The translations under genes and the position numbers were made by a program. Positions 1-5,264 of a stretch of DNA of 8,448 nucleotides are shown here, in pieces; position 1 is the first letter of the stretch, and each line of letters opens with the position of its first letter. This stretch comes from an uncultured Granulosicoccaceae bacterium. Its GTDB lineage: Bacteria > Pseudomonadota > Gammaproteobacteria > JABXHR01. The notes beneath the pieces are model-generated. The model worked only from the letters and a program-made list of their open reading frames with translations, was not told the origin of the DNA and did no database searches. Location: contig CAKZUS010000044.1 of assembly GCA_937921805.1 (NCBI GenBank), forward strand, positions 1-8,448, given 5' to 3'.

Positions 1-901
1 GGACAAAGCCGCGTCCAGTCAGGCCTATTGCGACGAAGTCGCGGGCATTTGCGCCGAACATGGCGTAACGATCACCGAGCTGTCATGCCACCTACAGAGC
101 CAGCTTGTAGCGGTGCATCCAGCCTATGACACCGCCTTCGACGCCTTCGCCCCCGAGTCCCTACACGCACGCCCCGCAGAGCGCCAAGCCTGGGCCGTCG
201 ATCAGGTCACCAAGGTCGCTGCCGCCTCACAAAACTTGAATCTACAAGGCGCAGTGGGCTTCACTGGCTCCTTGGCCTTTCCCTATCTCTATCCCTGGCC
301 ACAACGCCCCGCCGGTTTGATCGAAGAAGCCTTCGGCGAGCTGGCCCGCCGCTGGAAGCCGCTGCTGGATATCTACGACGCGGCGGGCGTTGACTTTGGC
401 TTTGAAGTCCACCCCGGCGAAGACGTGTTCGACGGGACGACCTTCGAGAGATTCTTAGCAGCGCTAGAGCATCACCCCCGCTGCAAGATCACCTATGATC
501 CCTCGCACTTTCTGTTGCAGCAGCTCGACTATCTGGCCTTTATTGACCTCTACCACGAGCGCATCAGCGCCTTTCACGTCAAAGACGCCGAATTCAATCC
601 CAGCGGCCGACAAGGCGTGTACTCCGGCTACGCCGACTGGACAGAGCGCGCGGGCCGCTTCCGCTCCTTGGGCGACGGTCAAGTTGACTTCAAAGGCATC
701 TTTTCCAAGCTCACCCAATACGGGTTCGACGGCTGGGCGGTGCTGGAGTGGGAGTGCTGCCTGAAGCACCCCGAGCAAGGCGCTGCCGAAGGCGCACCCT
801 TTATCGCCGATCATCTGATCCGCCAGACCGAACGGGCTTTTGATGATTTTGCGGGCGGCAAATCCGACCCTGCCGCACTGCGCAGCATGATGGGGTTCTA
901 A
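1..901 (+). CDS. Sugar phosphate isomerase/epimerase, TIM-barrel family (5' partial)
   Basis: The reading frame is open from the first bases of the window to a TAA at 899-901, giving about 299 visible residues with the N-terminus missing. A GTG at 113 is in frame but is not a credible start, because the frame upstream is also protein-like (residues such as AEHGVTITELSCHLQSQL). The sequence fits the xylose isomerase-like / AP endonuclease 2 superfamily. Likely metal ligands sit at the expected places: Glu in FEVHPGED (404-406), Asp and His in YDPSH (497-508), His in FHVKD (575-577) and Glu in LEWE (746-748). Such enzymes isomerise or epimerise sugars or keto-sugars in the cytoplasm; the substrate cannot be read from sequence. 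The oxidoreductase gene begins one base after the stop, so the two are almost certainly cotranscribed and act on the same sugar route. Confidence 0.85.
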   Translation, partial: DKAASSQAYCDEVAGICAEHGVTITELSCHLQSQLVAVHPAYDTAFDAFAPESLHARPAERQAWAVDQVTKVAAASQNLNLQGAVGFTGSLAFPYLYPWPQRPAGLIEEAFGELARRWKPLLDIYDAAGVDFGFEVHPGEDVFDGTTFERFLAALEHHPRCKITYDPSHFLLQQLDYLAFIDLYHERISAFHVKDAEFNPSGRQGVYSGYADWTERAGRFRSLGDGQVDFKGIFSKLTQYGFDGWAVLEWECCLKHPEQGAAEGAPFIADHLIRQTERAFDDFAGGKSDPAALRSMMGF

Positions 902-902
902 G

Positions 903-2021
903 ATGGCAGCACTCAAACTCGGTATGGTCGGCGGAGGCCAAGGCGCCTTTATCGGCGGCGTGCACCGCATGGCCGCGCGCCTAGACGGTTGTTTCGATCT
1001 GGTCGCGGGCGCCTTGTCGTCAGACCCTGAGCGCGCCCATGCCTCAGCTGCCGAGTTAGGTATTGATGCCGAGCGCTCCTATGCCAACTTCCATGACATG
1101 GCCAAAGCAGAGGCCGCGCGCGCCGATGGGATTGATGCGGTCTCTATCGTCACCCCCAACCACCTGCACGGACCAATCGCCGAGGCGTTTCTGGCCCATG
1201 ACATCTCGGTTATCTGCGACAAACCAATGACCGCGACATGGGCGCAAGCCCAGAGCCTTGCAGCCGCTGCCAAGGCCTCGCAAGGGCACTTCTTTTTGAC
1301 CCACAACTACACCGGCTACCCGATGATCCGGCAGGCCCGCCAGATGGTCGCAGACGGTGTGCTGGGCGATATCCGATTTATCGAGGCCAACTACCTGCAA
1401 GACTGGCTCAGCGAAGCCCCCAGCGCCGACAACAAACAGGCCCTATGGCGCCTAGACGCCGCCCAATCTGGGGGCGGAGCCATTGGTGACATCGGGACCC
1501 ATGCCCATAATCTGGCGTGTTTCGTCTCCGGCCGGCACGCCACCGCCTTGAGCGCCACACTGTCCTCGCACGTGCCAGGGCGCAGCGTCGATGACGACGC
1601 CCGCGTCACCCTGCAACTGTCCTGCGGCGCCCGCGCTCACATCTGGGTCAGCCAAGTCGCCATCGGCAACGAGAACAACCTCACCCTCGCCCTCTACGGC
1701 AGCCAAGGCGCGCTGCGCTGGGCGCAGGAAAACCCGAATGTCCTGTGGCTCAGCGAATGGGGCAAGGCACCGCAAGCGATCACCCGTGGCAGTGGTGCCG
1801 CCAACAGCGCCGCCGCCGCCGTAACGCGTATTCCGGCAGGCCACCCAGAGGGCTACCTAGAAGCCTTCGCCACCCTCTACCGCGAAGCCGCAGACGTTAT
1901 CACATCGCAACACCGCCCCCCTCACACACTAGGCGTGCAAGCGGGACTCGATGGAATGCGATTTGTGGACGCCTGCCAGCGCTCCTCGCGCAATGGGGCG
2001 GCTTGGATTGAGCTGCCGTAG
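903..2021 (+). CDS. Gfo/Idh/MocA family NAD(P)-dependent oxidoreductase
   Basis: This is a 372-residue protein, the usual length for the family. The N-terminal Rossmann fold starts with a glycine-rich nucleotide-binding loop (GMVGGGQG, residues 7-14). The conserved EKP-type motif appears as CDKP (residues 105-108), with Lys107 as the expected catalytic lysine. The C-terminal domain holds GGGAIGDIGTHAHN (residues 190-203), the family GGGxxxDxGxH signature, with Asp196 and His200 as likely active-site residues. Family members oxidise or reduce a hydroxyl or keto group on sugars, inositols or glycosides. The ATG lies one base after the upstream stop and has only a weak purine stretch before it, consistent with translational coupling. 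Pairing with a TIM-barrel isomerase is a common arrangement in sugar catabolism. The exact substrate is unknown. Confidence 0.9.
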   Translation: MAALKLGMVGGGQGAFIGGVHRMAARLDGCFDLVAGALSSDPERAHASAAELGIDAERSYANFHDMAKAEAARADGIDAVSIVTPNHLHGPIAEAFLAHDISVICDKPMTATWAQAQSLAAAAKASQGHFFLTHNYTGYPMIRQARQMVADGVLGDIRFIEANYLQDWLSEAPSADNKQALWRLDAAQSGGGAIGDIGTHAHNLACFVSGRHATALSATLSSHVPGRSVDDDARVTLQLSCGARAHIWVSQVAIGNENNLTLALYGSQGALRWAQENPNVLWLSEWGKAPQAITRGSGAANSAAAAVTRIPAGHPEGYLEAFATLYREAADVITSQHRPPHTLGVQAGLDGMRFVDACQRSSRNGAAWIELP

Positions 2022-2178
2022 GTGCTCTGCTTGGCGTCGTGACAATACGCACTAGAAAATAACGGCTTCTCTCGCTCAGTGCCTGTATTGGCTGGCCGCG
2101 AAGATTGGCCTGATGGAACGCTTATGCCATTTCGTCAGGCGCGGAGCGGGGTGAGAGCTGCGCGGATTGGCGGGAGAA
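2022..2178. other. Intergenic gap between convergent genes, holding relic copy A
   Basis: This 157-base stretch separates the convergent oxidoreductase and TPR genes. It holds a short plus-strand open stretch (frame of CAG at 2077, stop TGA near 2151) that resembles one at 4953-5018. It also contains a possible hairpin: GCCTGA (2108-2113) pairs with TCAGGC (2135-2140), flanked by CCGC (2096-2099) and GCGG (2141-2144), with an inner TGG/CCA. No run of T follows on either strand, so a rho-independent terminator cannot be claimed. Confidence 0.5.
2077..2136 (+). repeat. Diverged direct repeat, copy A (coding relic)
   Basis: The first 34 bases match 4953-4986 at 26 positions without a gap, and the downstream ATGCCA-TTTCGTC motif also matches after small indels. 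In the plus frame starting at 2077 it reads QCLYWLAAKIGLMERLCHFV, against QCLYLLATKIDPLGSLGHAIFV in copy B. Several differences are synonymous (TGC/TGT, CTG/TTG, ATT/ATC), which suggests both once encoded protein in this frame. There is no start codon or gene-length frame here, so this is a fragment. The parent family is not recognised. Confidence 0.5.
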
Positions 2179-3099
2179 CTACTCTGTAGGTATGCGGCTG
2201 CGGATGATCGTTAAGCCCTCTTGTAGCATCTCAATATTCGGATGCGCAGCAGGCAGAGTGGCTTCTAAGATACTTAGCGCTTGCTCCATGTAAGCAGCAG
2301 ATTCAGCATAGCGCTCGGTATGGAAGTACAAGCCCGCTAGGTTGTTCAGCGTGGTCGCATACGACGGGTGCTCCTCGCCCAGCGCCACCTTGGTGATCTC
2401 CAGTGGGGGCAGCATTGCTTGCACACCGGCTTCATATTTACCAGCATCAAGGAATCGAATACCCGCCTGATTGAGGTATCGCCCTCGGGTTACTTCGGCA
2501 TCCCATCGCTCCAATATCCGCGCCGCCTCAAGGTAGTGTTGCGCTGCTCGCTGGTATTCAAAGTCTCCTGCTGCCGATTCCGCCGCACCGACATAGTCTT
2601 CGGCCTCGGCGAGTTTCCCGTCACGCAGCAACTCTTCTGCTTCGTCGTTGATTTCGCGTTGCCGTGCAGCGGCTTCAAGCCAGAGCTTTTCAGCAGTTGG
2701 CCAATCCAGGGCATCCAAGGCGGTTTTTGTTGCGAGGCGAATCTCGACCAGTTGGGCGTCTTTCCCATCATAGCGATCTAATCGCTCCTGCTGAGAGCGG
2801 TAGAGTTGGGCGATTTCGGCGAATTTTTCTGGCCATTCAGCCAGCGGTACTTCGTTTTTGTCGATCTGCGAGAAAAAGCTGAGCACTGCCTTCTCACTCA
2901 TACCCAGCTTCTCGGCAAGCTGCTGGCGTCGTTCGACATCGTCTCGAATCTGTTCCCAGTCTTTTAACGCCACATCGCCAATAATCTGCACAATTACAGC
3001 GTAGTCACTGCCCTCAATCGACGCACTTTGAGAGCCATCAGTCCCAGATTGGAGAATGTGGCTAGCGGGGCTGCCATGAATATTTGCTTTTTGCATCAT
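2179..3099 (-). CDS. TPR protein with N-terminal 21-residue-spaced GSx-x5-Q repeats
   Basis: This is a 306-residue protein with no signal peptide or membrane segment, so probably cytoplasmic. Residues 1-44 form a low-complexity, Gly/Ser/Asp-rich leader with two elements, GSP-x5-Q (9-17) and GSD-x5-Q (30-38), the second running into IIGD. Residues 45-150 are helical and charged; the stretch LGMSEKAVLSFF (65-76) followed by EKFAEIAQLY (91-100) resembles a segment I recall from bacterial TPR proteins linked to conflict-type systems. The C-terminal part carries tetratricopeptide repeats at about 171-197, 206-238 and 247-281; the last (SYATTLNNLAGLYFHTERY) is kinesin-light-chain-like. Two ATGs stand in tandem at 3099 and 3096. 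No strong Shine-Dalgarno is seen, but the stop of the upstream small gene is only two bases away, so translation is probably coupled. TPRs bind protein partners; no catalytic domain is visible. The role is inferred to be a scaffold or sensor. Confidence 0.85.
   Translation of the reverse strand: MMQKANIHGSPASHILQSGTDGSQSASIEGSDYAVIVQIIGDVALKDWEQIRDDVERRQQLAEKLGMSEKAVLSFFSQIDKNEVPLAEWPEKFAEIAQLYRSQQERLDRYDGKDAQLVEIRLATKTALDALDWPTAEKLWLEAAARQREINDEAEELLRDGKLAEAEDYVGAAESAAGDFEYQRAAQHYLEAARILERWDAEVTRGRYLNQAGIRFLDAGKYEAGVQAMLPPLEITKVALGEEHPSYATTLNNLAGLYFHTERYAESAAYMEQALSILEATLPAAHPNIEMLQEGLTIIRSRIPTE
2986..3075 (-). repeat. Two-unit 21-residue-spaced repeat in TPR protein leader
   Basis: These bases encode residues 9-38 of the TPR protein. 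G9-S10-P11-x5-Q17 and G30-S31-D32-x5-Q38 begin exactly 21 residues apart. The same spacing and pattern occur in the tail of the adjacent membrane protein. The Gx(D/N)-x5-Q spacing resembles curlin repeats, and a 21-residue unit is the size of HET-s-type beta-solenoid motifs; both are analogies, not family assignments. Confidence 0.6.
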
Positions 3100-3101
3100 G
3101 A

Positions 3102-3323
3102 CTAGCGCTGCACAATGCCACTATTATCGCTACCTTTGACTTGGGCCTTTTGCTGCCCGCCGCGACTCGTTTGCTCAACGGTAGAGCCATCGCTATCAGT
3201 GATAGTCGCGTCCTGCCCGCCTCCTTTGCGCTTATGTACCAGCCCTATATAGGCTGGGACGGCTGCCATCACTGCAACAACGATTCCTAGCCACGTGGCA
3301 TTCTCAGTGATCCATTGCACCAT
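3102..3323 (-). CDS. Small single-pass membrane protein with repeat tail
   Basis: This is a 73-residue protein. An aromatic N-terminus (VQWITENATWLG) leads into one hydrophobic segment at about residues 12-29, followed by HKRK (30-33). The positive-inside rule puts the N-terminus outside and the C-terminal tail in the cytoplasm. The tail is a Gly/Ser/Asp/Gln-rich stretch with DSD-x5-Q (43-51) and GSD-x5-Q (64-72), matching the leader of the TPR protein encoded next. The ATG at 3323 has a strong Shine-Dalgarno, AAGGAG (3331-3336), seven bases upstream. I recall similar small proteins (W-rich N-terminus, one helix, then polar repeats) in other gammaproteobacteria, without a defined function. 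It is the first gene of a two-gene unit, two bases from the TPR gene. It is plausibly a membrane anchor or receptor for its neighbour. Confidence 0.8.
   Translation of the reverse strand: MVQWITENATWLGIVVAVMAAVPAYIGLVHKRKGGGQDATITDSDGSTVEQTSRGGQQKAQVKGSDNSGIVQR
3108..3197 (-). repeat. Two-unit 21-residue-spaced repeat in membrane protein tail
   Basis: These bases encode residues 43-72. D43-S44-D45-x5-Q51 and G64-S65-D66-x5-Q72 start 21 residues apart, the same period as in the TPR partner. The second unit shares GSD, Ile-Val and Gln with the partner (GSDNSGIVQ against GSDYAVIVQ). Confidence 0.6.
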
Positions 3324-3330
3324 CGCCTGT

Positions 3331-3336
3331 CTCCTT
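3331..3336 (-). promoter_or_regulatory. Shine-Dalgarno AAGGAG for the small membrane protein
   Basis: Read on the minus strand, AAGGAG lies seven bases before the ATG at 3323. It fixes that start and is the only strong ribosome site of the two-gene unit. Confidence 0.75.
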
Positions 3337-3385
3337 GTCCTTTGGGAGCAAAGTAACAGGACTCGAATGCGAATAGCAATCCTCT

Positions 3386-3520
3386 ATGAAGTTATCCGAC
3401 ACCCCTCAAACGGCACCCACCTCCATCCCATCACTCAGCCCCTTCGCGCTCGTATGGGAGAAAACAGTGCAGCTGATTTTTGAGAATGTTATCAACGCGG
3501 TGGCAGATGATGCGGAGTGA
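3386..3520 (+). CDS. Possible small protein, 44 residues, unknown function
   Basis: An ATG at 3386 opens a 44-residue frame ending in TGA at 3518-3520. The protein begins MKLSDTPQTAPTSIPSLS and continues into FALVWEKTVQLIFENVINAVADDAE (written here as two parts: FALVWEKTVQLIF and ENVINAVADDAE), a plausible amphipathic helix with an acidic end. Codon choice in the second half (GTG CAG CTG, GAG, AAC GCG GTG) looks coding. It runs divergently from the membrane/TPR pair, whose start is 62 bases away. No Shine-Dalgarno is visible ahead of the ATG, which is the main argument against it. It could also be the 3' remnant of a lost gene. No family is recognised. Confidence 0.35.
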   Translation: MKLSDTPQTAPTSIPSLSPFALVWEKTVQLIFENVINAVADDAE

Positions 3521-3641
3521 GATGCACGCACTGACTAGAGATCGAGAAGCATGCGAGTGGCCACACCAGTGGGTGTTTGCATGGTCTGGATACGATCACT
3601 ATTAATCATTCCTTAGTGCGATTGAAAGGCAGACTTTCCTC

Positions 3642-3896
3642 TCAACCTACAGCACGTCTACCGGCAAGCAGGCCCGCCACGCTGATATCCTCGTCAACAT
3701 CAGGCCAGTGAATACCTTCGCCATCACCCAGTATCTCCCAATTAGCCAACTGCTCCTGCTTGGCCGCTGAGAGCCTGGGAAACCACACCAGCGGTGTGGA
3801 GATCGTGCGCCCATCAATCAACTCCACTATCAGCACCTCTTTTGAGCAGCGCACGTTAAAGGCTTGTGGGTGCATCTCAATCGCTAAAGTACTCAT
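3642..3896 (-). CDS. DUF2442 protein, putative antitoxin of a type II-like pair
   Basis: This 84-residue protein shows the DUF2442 pattern: DGRTISTPLVWFPRLSAA (residues 28-45), then GDGEGIHWPDVDEDISVAGL (57-76). DUF2442 genes often sit beside DUF4160 genes and are predicted antitoxins; direct function is not shown here. The ATG at 3896 lies inside the end of the DUF4160 gene, overlapping it by 20 bases in another frame, with GGAG about seven bases upstream. The overlap implies a single transcript and balanced translation. The order here is DUF4160 first, DUF2442 second. Family assignment is confident; the antitoxin role is an inference from context. Confidence 0.85.
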   Translation of the reverse strand: MSTLAIEMHPQAFNVRCSKEVLIVELIDGRTISTPLVWFPRLSAAKQEQLANWEILGDGEGIHWPDVDEDISVAGLLAGRRAVG

Positions 3897-4113
3897 TCCA
3901 CGACTCCAAAAACAACGGCCTATTTTCAGACACTATTTGCTCAAGCTTCCTCAGCTCCTTGGGCGAAAATCTCACCGAGCTCGCCAATGAGACGGGCTTG
4001 AGCCAGAATTTAGCCAACATTTTATCGCGCTGAATGTGGATATGAGCAGGTTCGCCGTTCTCATTGCTGAAAAAGAAAAATCGATACGGTCCAATCTTTA
4101 GCACCGTCGGCAC
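3877..4113 (-). CDS. DUF4160 protein, putative toxin of a type II-like pair
   Basis: This 78-residue protein begins PTVLKIGPYRFFFFSNENGE and contains PAHIHIQRDKMLAKFWL, the hallmark of DUF4160. The C-terminus (PLFLESWNEYFSD) also fits. Length is normal. It starts with GTG at 4113. The preceding in-frame stop, TGA of the upstream ORF, lies six bases before it, so no longer N-terminus is possible, and AAGGGG within the end of that ORF can serve as ribosome site. The 3' end overlaps the DUF2442 start. DUF4160/DUF2442 neighbours are commonly predicted as toxin-antitoxin modules, but the toxin mechanism is not established to my knowledge. Confidence 0.85.
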   Translation of the reverse strand: MPTVLKIGPYRFFFFSNENGEPAHIHIQRDKMLAKFWLKPVSLASSVRFSPKELRKLEQIVSENRPLFLESWNEYFSD

Positions 4114-4119
4114 TACCGA

Positions 4120-4540
4120 TCACCCCTTCATCGACACAATAAACGCCTGCAAGCGCCTAGCTTGCTCGAACGTCAAATTGTTAAACATCTCCTGAGATGC
4201 CGACTGCATGCGCGCAAGCTTCTCTTGCGCATCTTCATCATGCACCCATGCAATGCTCGGCGCTTGCGTGCTCGGCACGCTGCGCCCGACATCGATATCG
4301 ATCAGCCCCGCCGCTTTGCGCCGTGCATCGCTAAAACCAAACAGCATATTATTGCCCATTTTCCCCGCGACCAGACTCTCGTAGTCCACATGCTCTAGCT
4401 GAGTAAACACCATTTCCCTGCCCTGCGCCAGCCAGCCAGACCAGCGTCGCGTCATCGTCGAACGTGCGTACTGCAAACGCCGCCCCAAAACCCGTGAGAA
4501 TAAAGTGCGGGAACATTTGCCGGCACTCGAATAGTGACAT
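4120..4540 (-). pseudogene. Frameshifted ORF of unknown function (4-bp CCAG repeat)
   Basis: Two overlapping frames look like halves of one protein. From ATG at 4540 the frame reads MSLFECRQMFPHFILTGFG, then AVRTFDDDATLVWLA, and goes astray soon after. The second frame supplies WLAQGREMVFTQLEHVDYES and then a well-behaved C-terminus (MGNNMLFGFSDARRKAAG, then LTFEQARRLQAFIVSMKG) to TGA at 4120-4122. The switch coincides with three tandem CCAG units at 4428-4439. With two units the frames join through LVWLAQGR and give a 138-residue protein with a hydrophobic N-terminal segment. A single-frame reading from TTG at 4545 exists (141 residues), but its first 38 residues are Cys/Arg-rich and unlike a natural N-terminus. 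No family is recognised. The stop lies six bases before the DUF4160 start, so it heads that transcript. It may be a true pseudogene, a slippage-switchable gene or a sequencing error. Confidence 0.55.
4428..4439. repeat. Tandem tetranucleotide CCAG x3
   Basis: CCAG occurs three times in tandem, followed by A and a fourth CCAG at 4441-4444. Gain or loss of one unit shifts the frame of the minus-strand ORF across it; two units would restore it. Confidence 0.8.
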
Positions 4541-4566
4541 AACAAAACAATAGCACCCTGAGTAGG

Positions 4567-4596
4567 AATATACAGACTCCAGAGTCTCTATGACGA
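4567..4596 (-). promoter_or_regulatory. Candidate promoter with internal palindrome for the TA-like cassette
   Basis: On the minus strand a TATATT (4567-4572) fits a -10 box, and TCGTCA (4591-4596) is a weak -35 at 18-base spacing. Between them lies a perfect inverted repeat, AGACTC-CA-GAGTCT (4574-4587), placed where a bound repressor would block RNA polymerase. It would drive the frameshifted ORF and the DUF4160/DUF2442 pair, with a leader of about 20 bases to the ATG at 4540. Autoregulation through such operators is typical for toxin-antitoxin operons; here it is inferred. Confidence 0.35.
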
Positions 4597-4599
4597 TGG

Positions 4600-5144
4600 G
4601 TAAAAAAGGGATGCTACAGCGGGTCAATTAGCATCGATAGTGTTCTTCACCTGCTTAAAAACATGGCATTTGAGGATATCAAAGCCCTCCAGGCGCCACA
4701 CCGATGTACGGCGTCAAGCGCACCAACGACCCACAATGCTCGCTGCACGCCTGTCAAATTTAACTGAGACGTACGGCAAAGCGAGCGCGGTATAGATATG
4801 GCTTGGCTCCAAGAGCATGCTGTGCCTATCTCCCGTGCCTTTAGAGCTGCTGATTTAGCGCGAATAGAGAAGAATATGGGGATCGGCAAGCTCAGGGCCT
4901 TTCAATACTCGCCACTGGTCAAGCTGTGCTTGCACGGCAAATTGCTCTGGATCAGTGTTTGTATCTACTGGCCACGAAGATCGACCCGCTAGGGAGCCTT
5001 GGCCATGCCATTTTCGTCTATGGCTATATGCCGCTGATCGCGCTGCTATGTAGAGTGAGGTACTCAACGTATCGCGAAAACAGTCATTAGCCCCATATCA
5101 GCCCCAAACGCTCTGGTTTAAGTGACTGAAAAATAAAGCTAAAT
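4600..5144. other. Gene-poor, probably decayed sequence downstream of tRNA-Pro
   Basis: No gene of normal length is convincing here. On the plus strand, several short protein-like stretches lie in different frames: a segment around 4630-4700 (SIDSVLHLLKNMAFEDIKAL), one from ATG at 4798 (MAWLQEHAVPISRAFRAADL) and one around 4895-5060 containing QCLYLLATKI. This could be one or more plus-strand genes broken by frameshifts. Minus-strand frames at 4647-4889 and 4855-5067 are also open but show no recognisable family. Confidence 0.4.
4953..5018 (+). repeat. Diverged direct repeat, copy B (coding relic)
   Basis: This is the partner of the copy at 2077-2136. The plus frame is open from about 4854 to a TAG near 5089 and reads QCLYLLATKIDPLGSLGHAI, then FVYGYMPLIALL. 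It has no in-frame start that makes a full gene. The two copies bracket the accessory genes in the same orientation. Confidence 0.5.
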
Positions 5145-5221
5145 TGGTCGGGACGGAGTGATTCGAACACTCGACCCCCACAACCCCATTGTGGTGCGCT
5201 ACCAGGCTGCGCCACGCCCCG
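5145..5221 (-). tRNA. tRNA-Pro (anticodon GGG)
   Basis: Read on the minus strand, this is a complete 77-nt cloverleaf. The acceptor CGGGGCG pairs with CGTCCCG (one G-T wobble) and is followed by ACCA, so CCA is encoded. The D arm is GCGC-AGCCTGGTA-GCGC. The anticodon stem CCACA/TGTGG holds loop ATGGGGT, placing GGG at 34-36. The T arm is GAGTG-TTCGAAT-CACTC. It reads CCC and CCU proline codons. It follows the merR-like gene by 43 bases, an order known from Pseudomonas-type genomes, and its 3' end faces the accessory block. Confidence 0.97.
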
Positions 5222-5232
5222 CCAAGCTAGGA

Positions 5233-5238
5233 ATTATA
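5233..5238 (-). promoter_or_regulatory. -10 box (TATAAT) of the tRNA-Pro promoter
   Basis: A perfect TATAAT on the minus strand ends 11 bases before the first base of the tRNA, which fits a short 5' leader. The region 16-17 bases further upstream (ACACAA / AACACA) is a poor -35, so the tRNA may also receive read-through from the merR-like gene. Confidence 0.6.
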
Positions 5239-5264
5239 CCTAGTTTTGCGGGCCTTGTGTTGTG

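Larger units (their letters stand above)
3324..3641. other. Gene-poor stretch between the two minus-strand cassettes
   Basis: About 318 bases lie between the start of the small membrane gene and the stop of the DUF2442 gene. Besides the possible 44-residue ORF at 3386-3520, it should contain the promoter of the membrane/TPR pair, but I see no convincing -35/-10 pair. A short hairpin GAAAG-loop-CTTTC (3624-3638) lies just after the DUF2442 stop without a T run. Confidence 0.4.

Noticed and set aside
113..115. GTG at 113 as the start of the isomerase gene
   Set aside because: The frame is open and protein-like all the way to the window edge, and starting here would remove the first strands of the barrel.
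464..1844. Long minus-strand frames opposite the isomerase and oxidoreductase genes
   Set aside because: They are shadows of G+C-rich coding sequence; the plus-strand products have clear family motifs throughout.
2096..2144. Hairpin as a bidirectional terminator between the convergent genes
   Set aside because: The stem is interrupted by internal loops, the inner loop is long and neither strand has a T run after it.
2986..3000. RHIM amyloid core (I/V-Q-I/V-G) in the TPR protein (VQIIGD)
   Set aside because: There is one extra residue between Gln and Gly compared with the RHIM core, and the partner protein ends right after the Gln, so a RHIM label is not justified.
4647..5067. Two open minus-strand frames (80 and 70 residues) as genes
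   Set aside because: No recognisable family, unusual composition (Cys/Trp/Arg-rich in the first) and no clear ribosome sites; the plus strand carries the sequence conserved with copy A.
5145..5168. Possible att site: a second copy of the tRNA-Pro 3' end elsewhere in the window
   Set aside because: I looked for the last 20-odd bases of the tRNA (GTTCGAATCACTCCGTCCCG) on both strands of 1-5144 and saw no second copy; a short GGGACGG at about 3257 is not extended.
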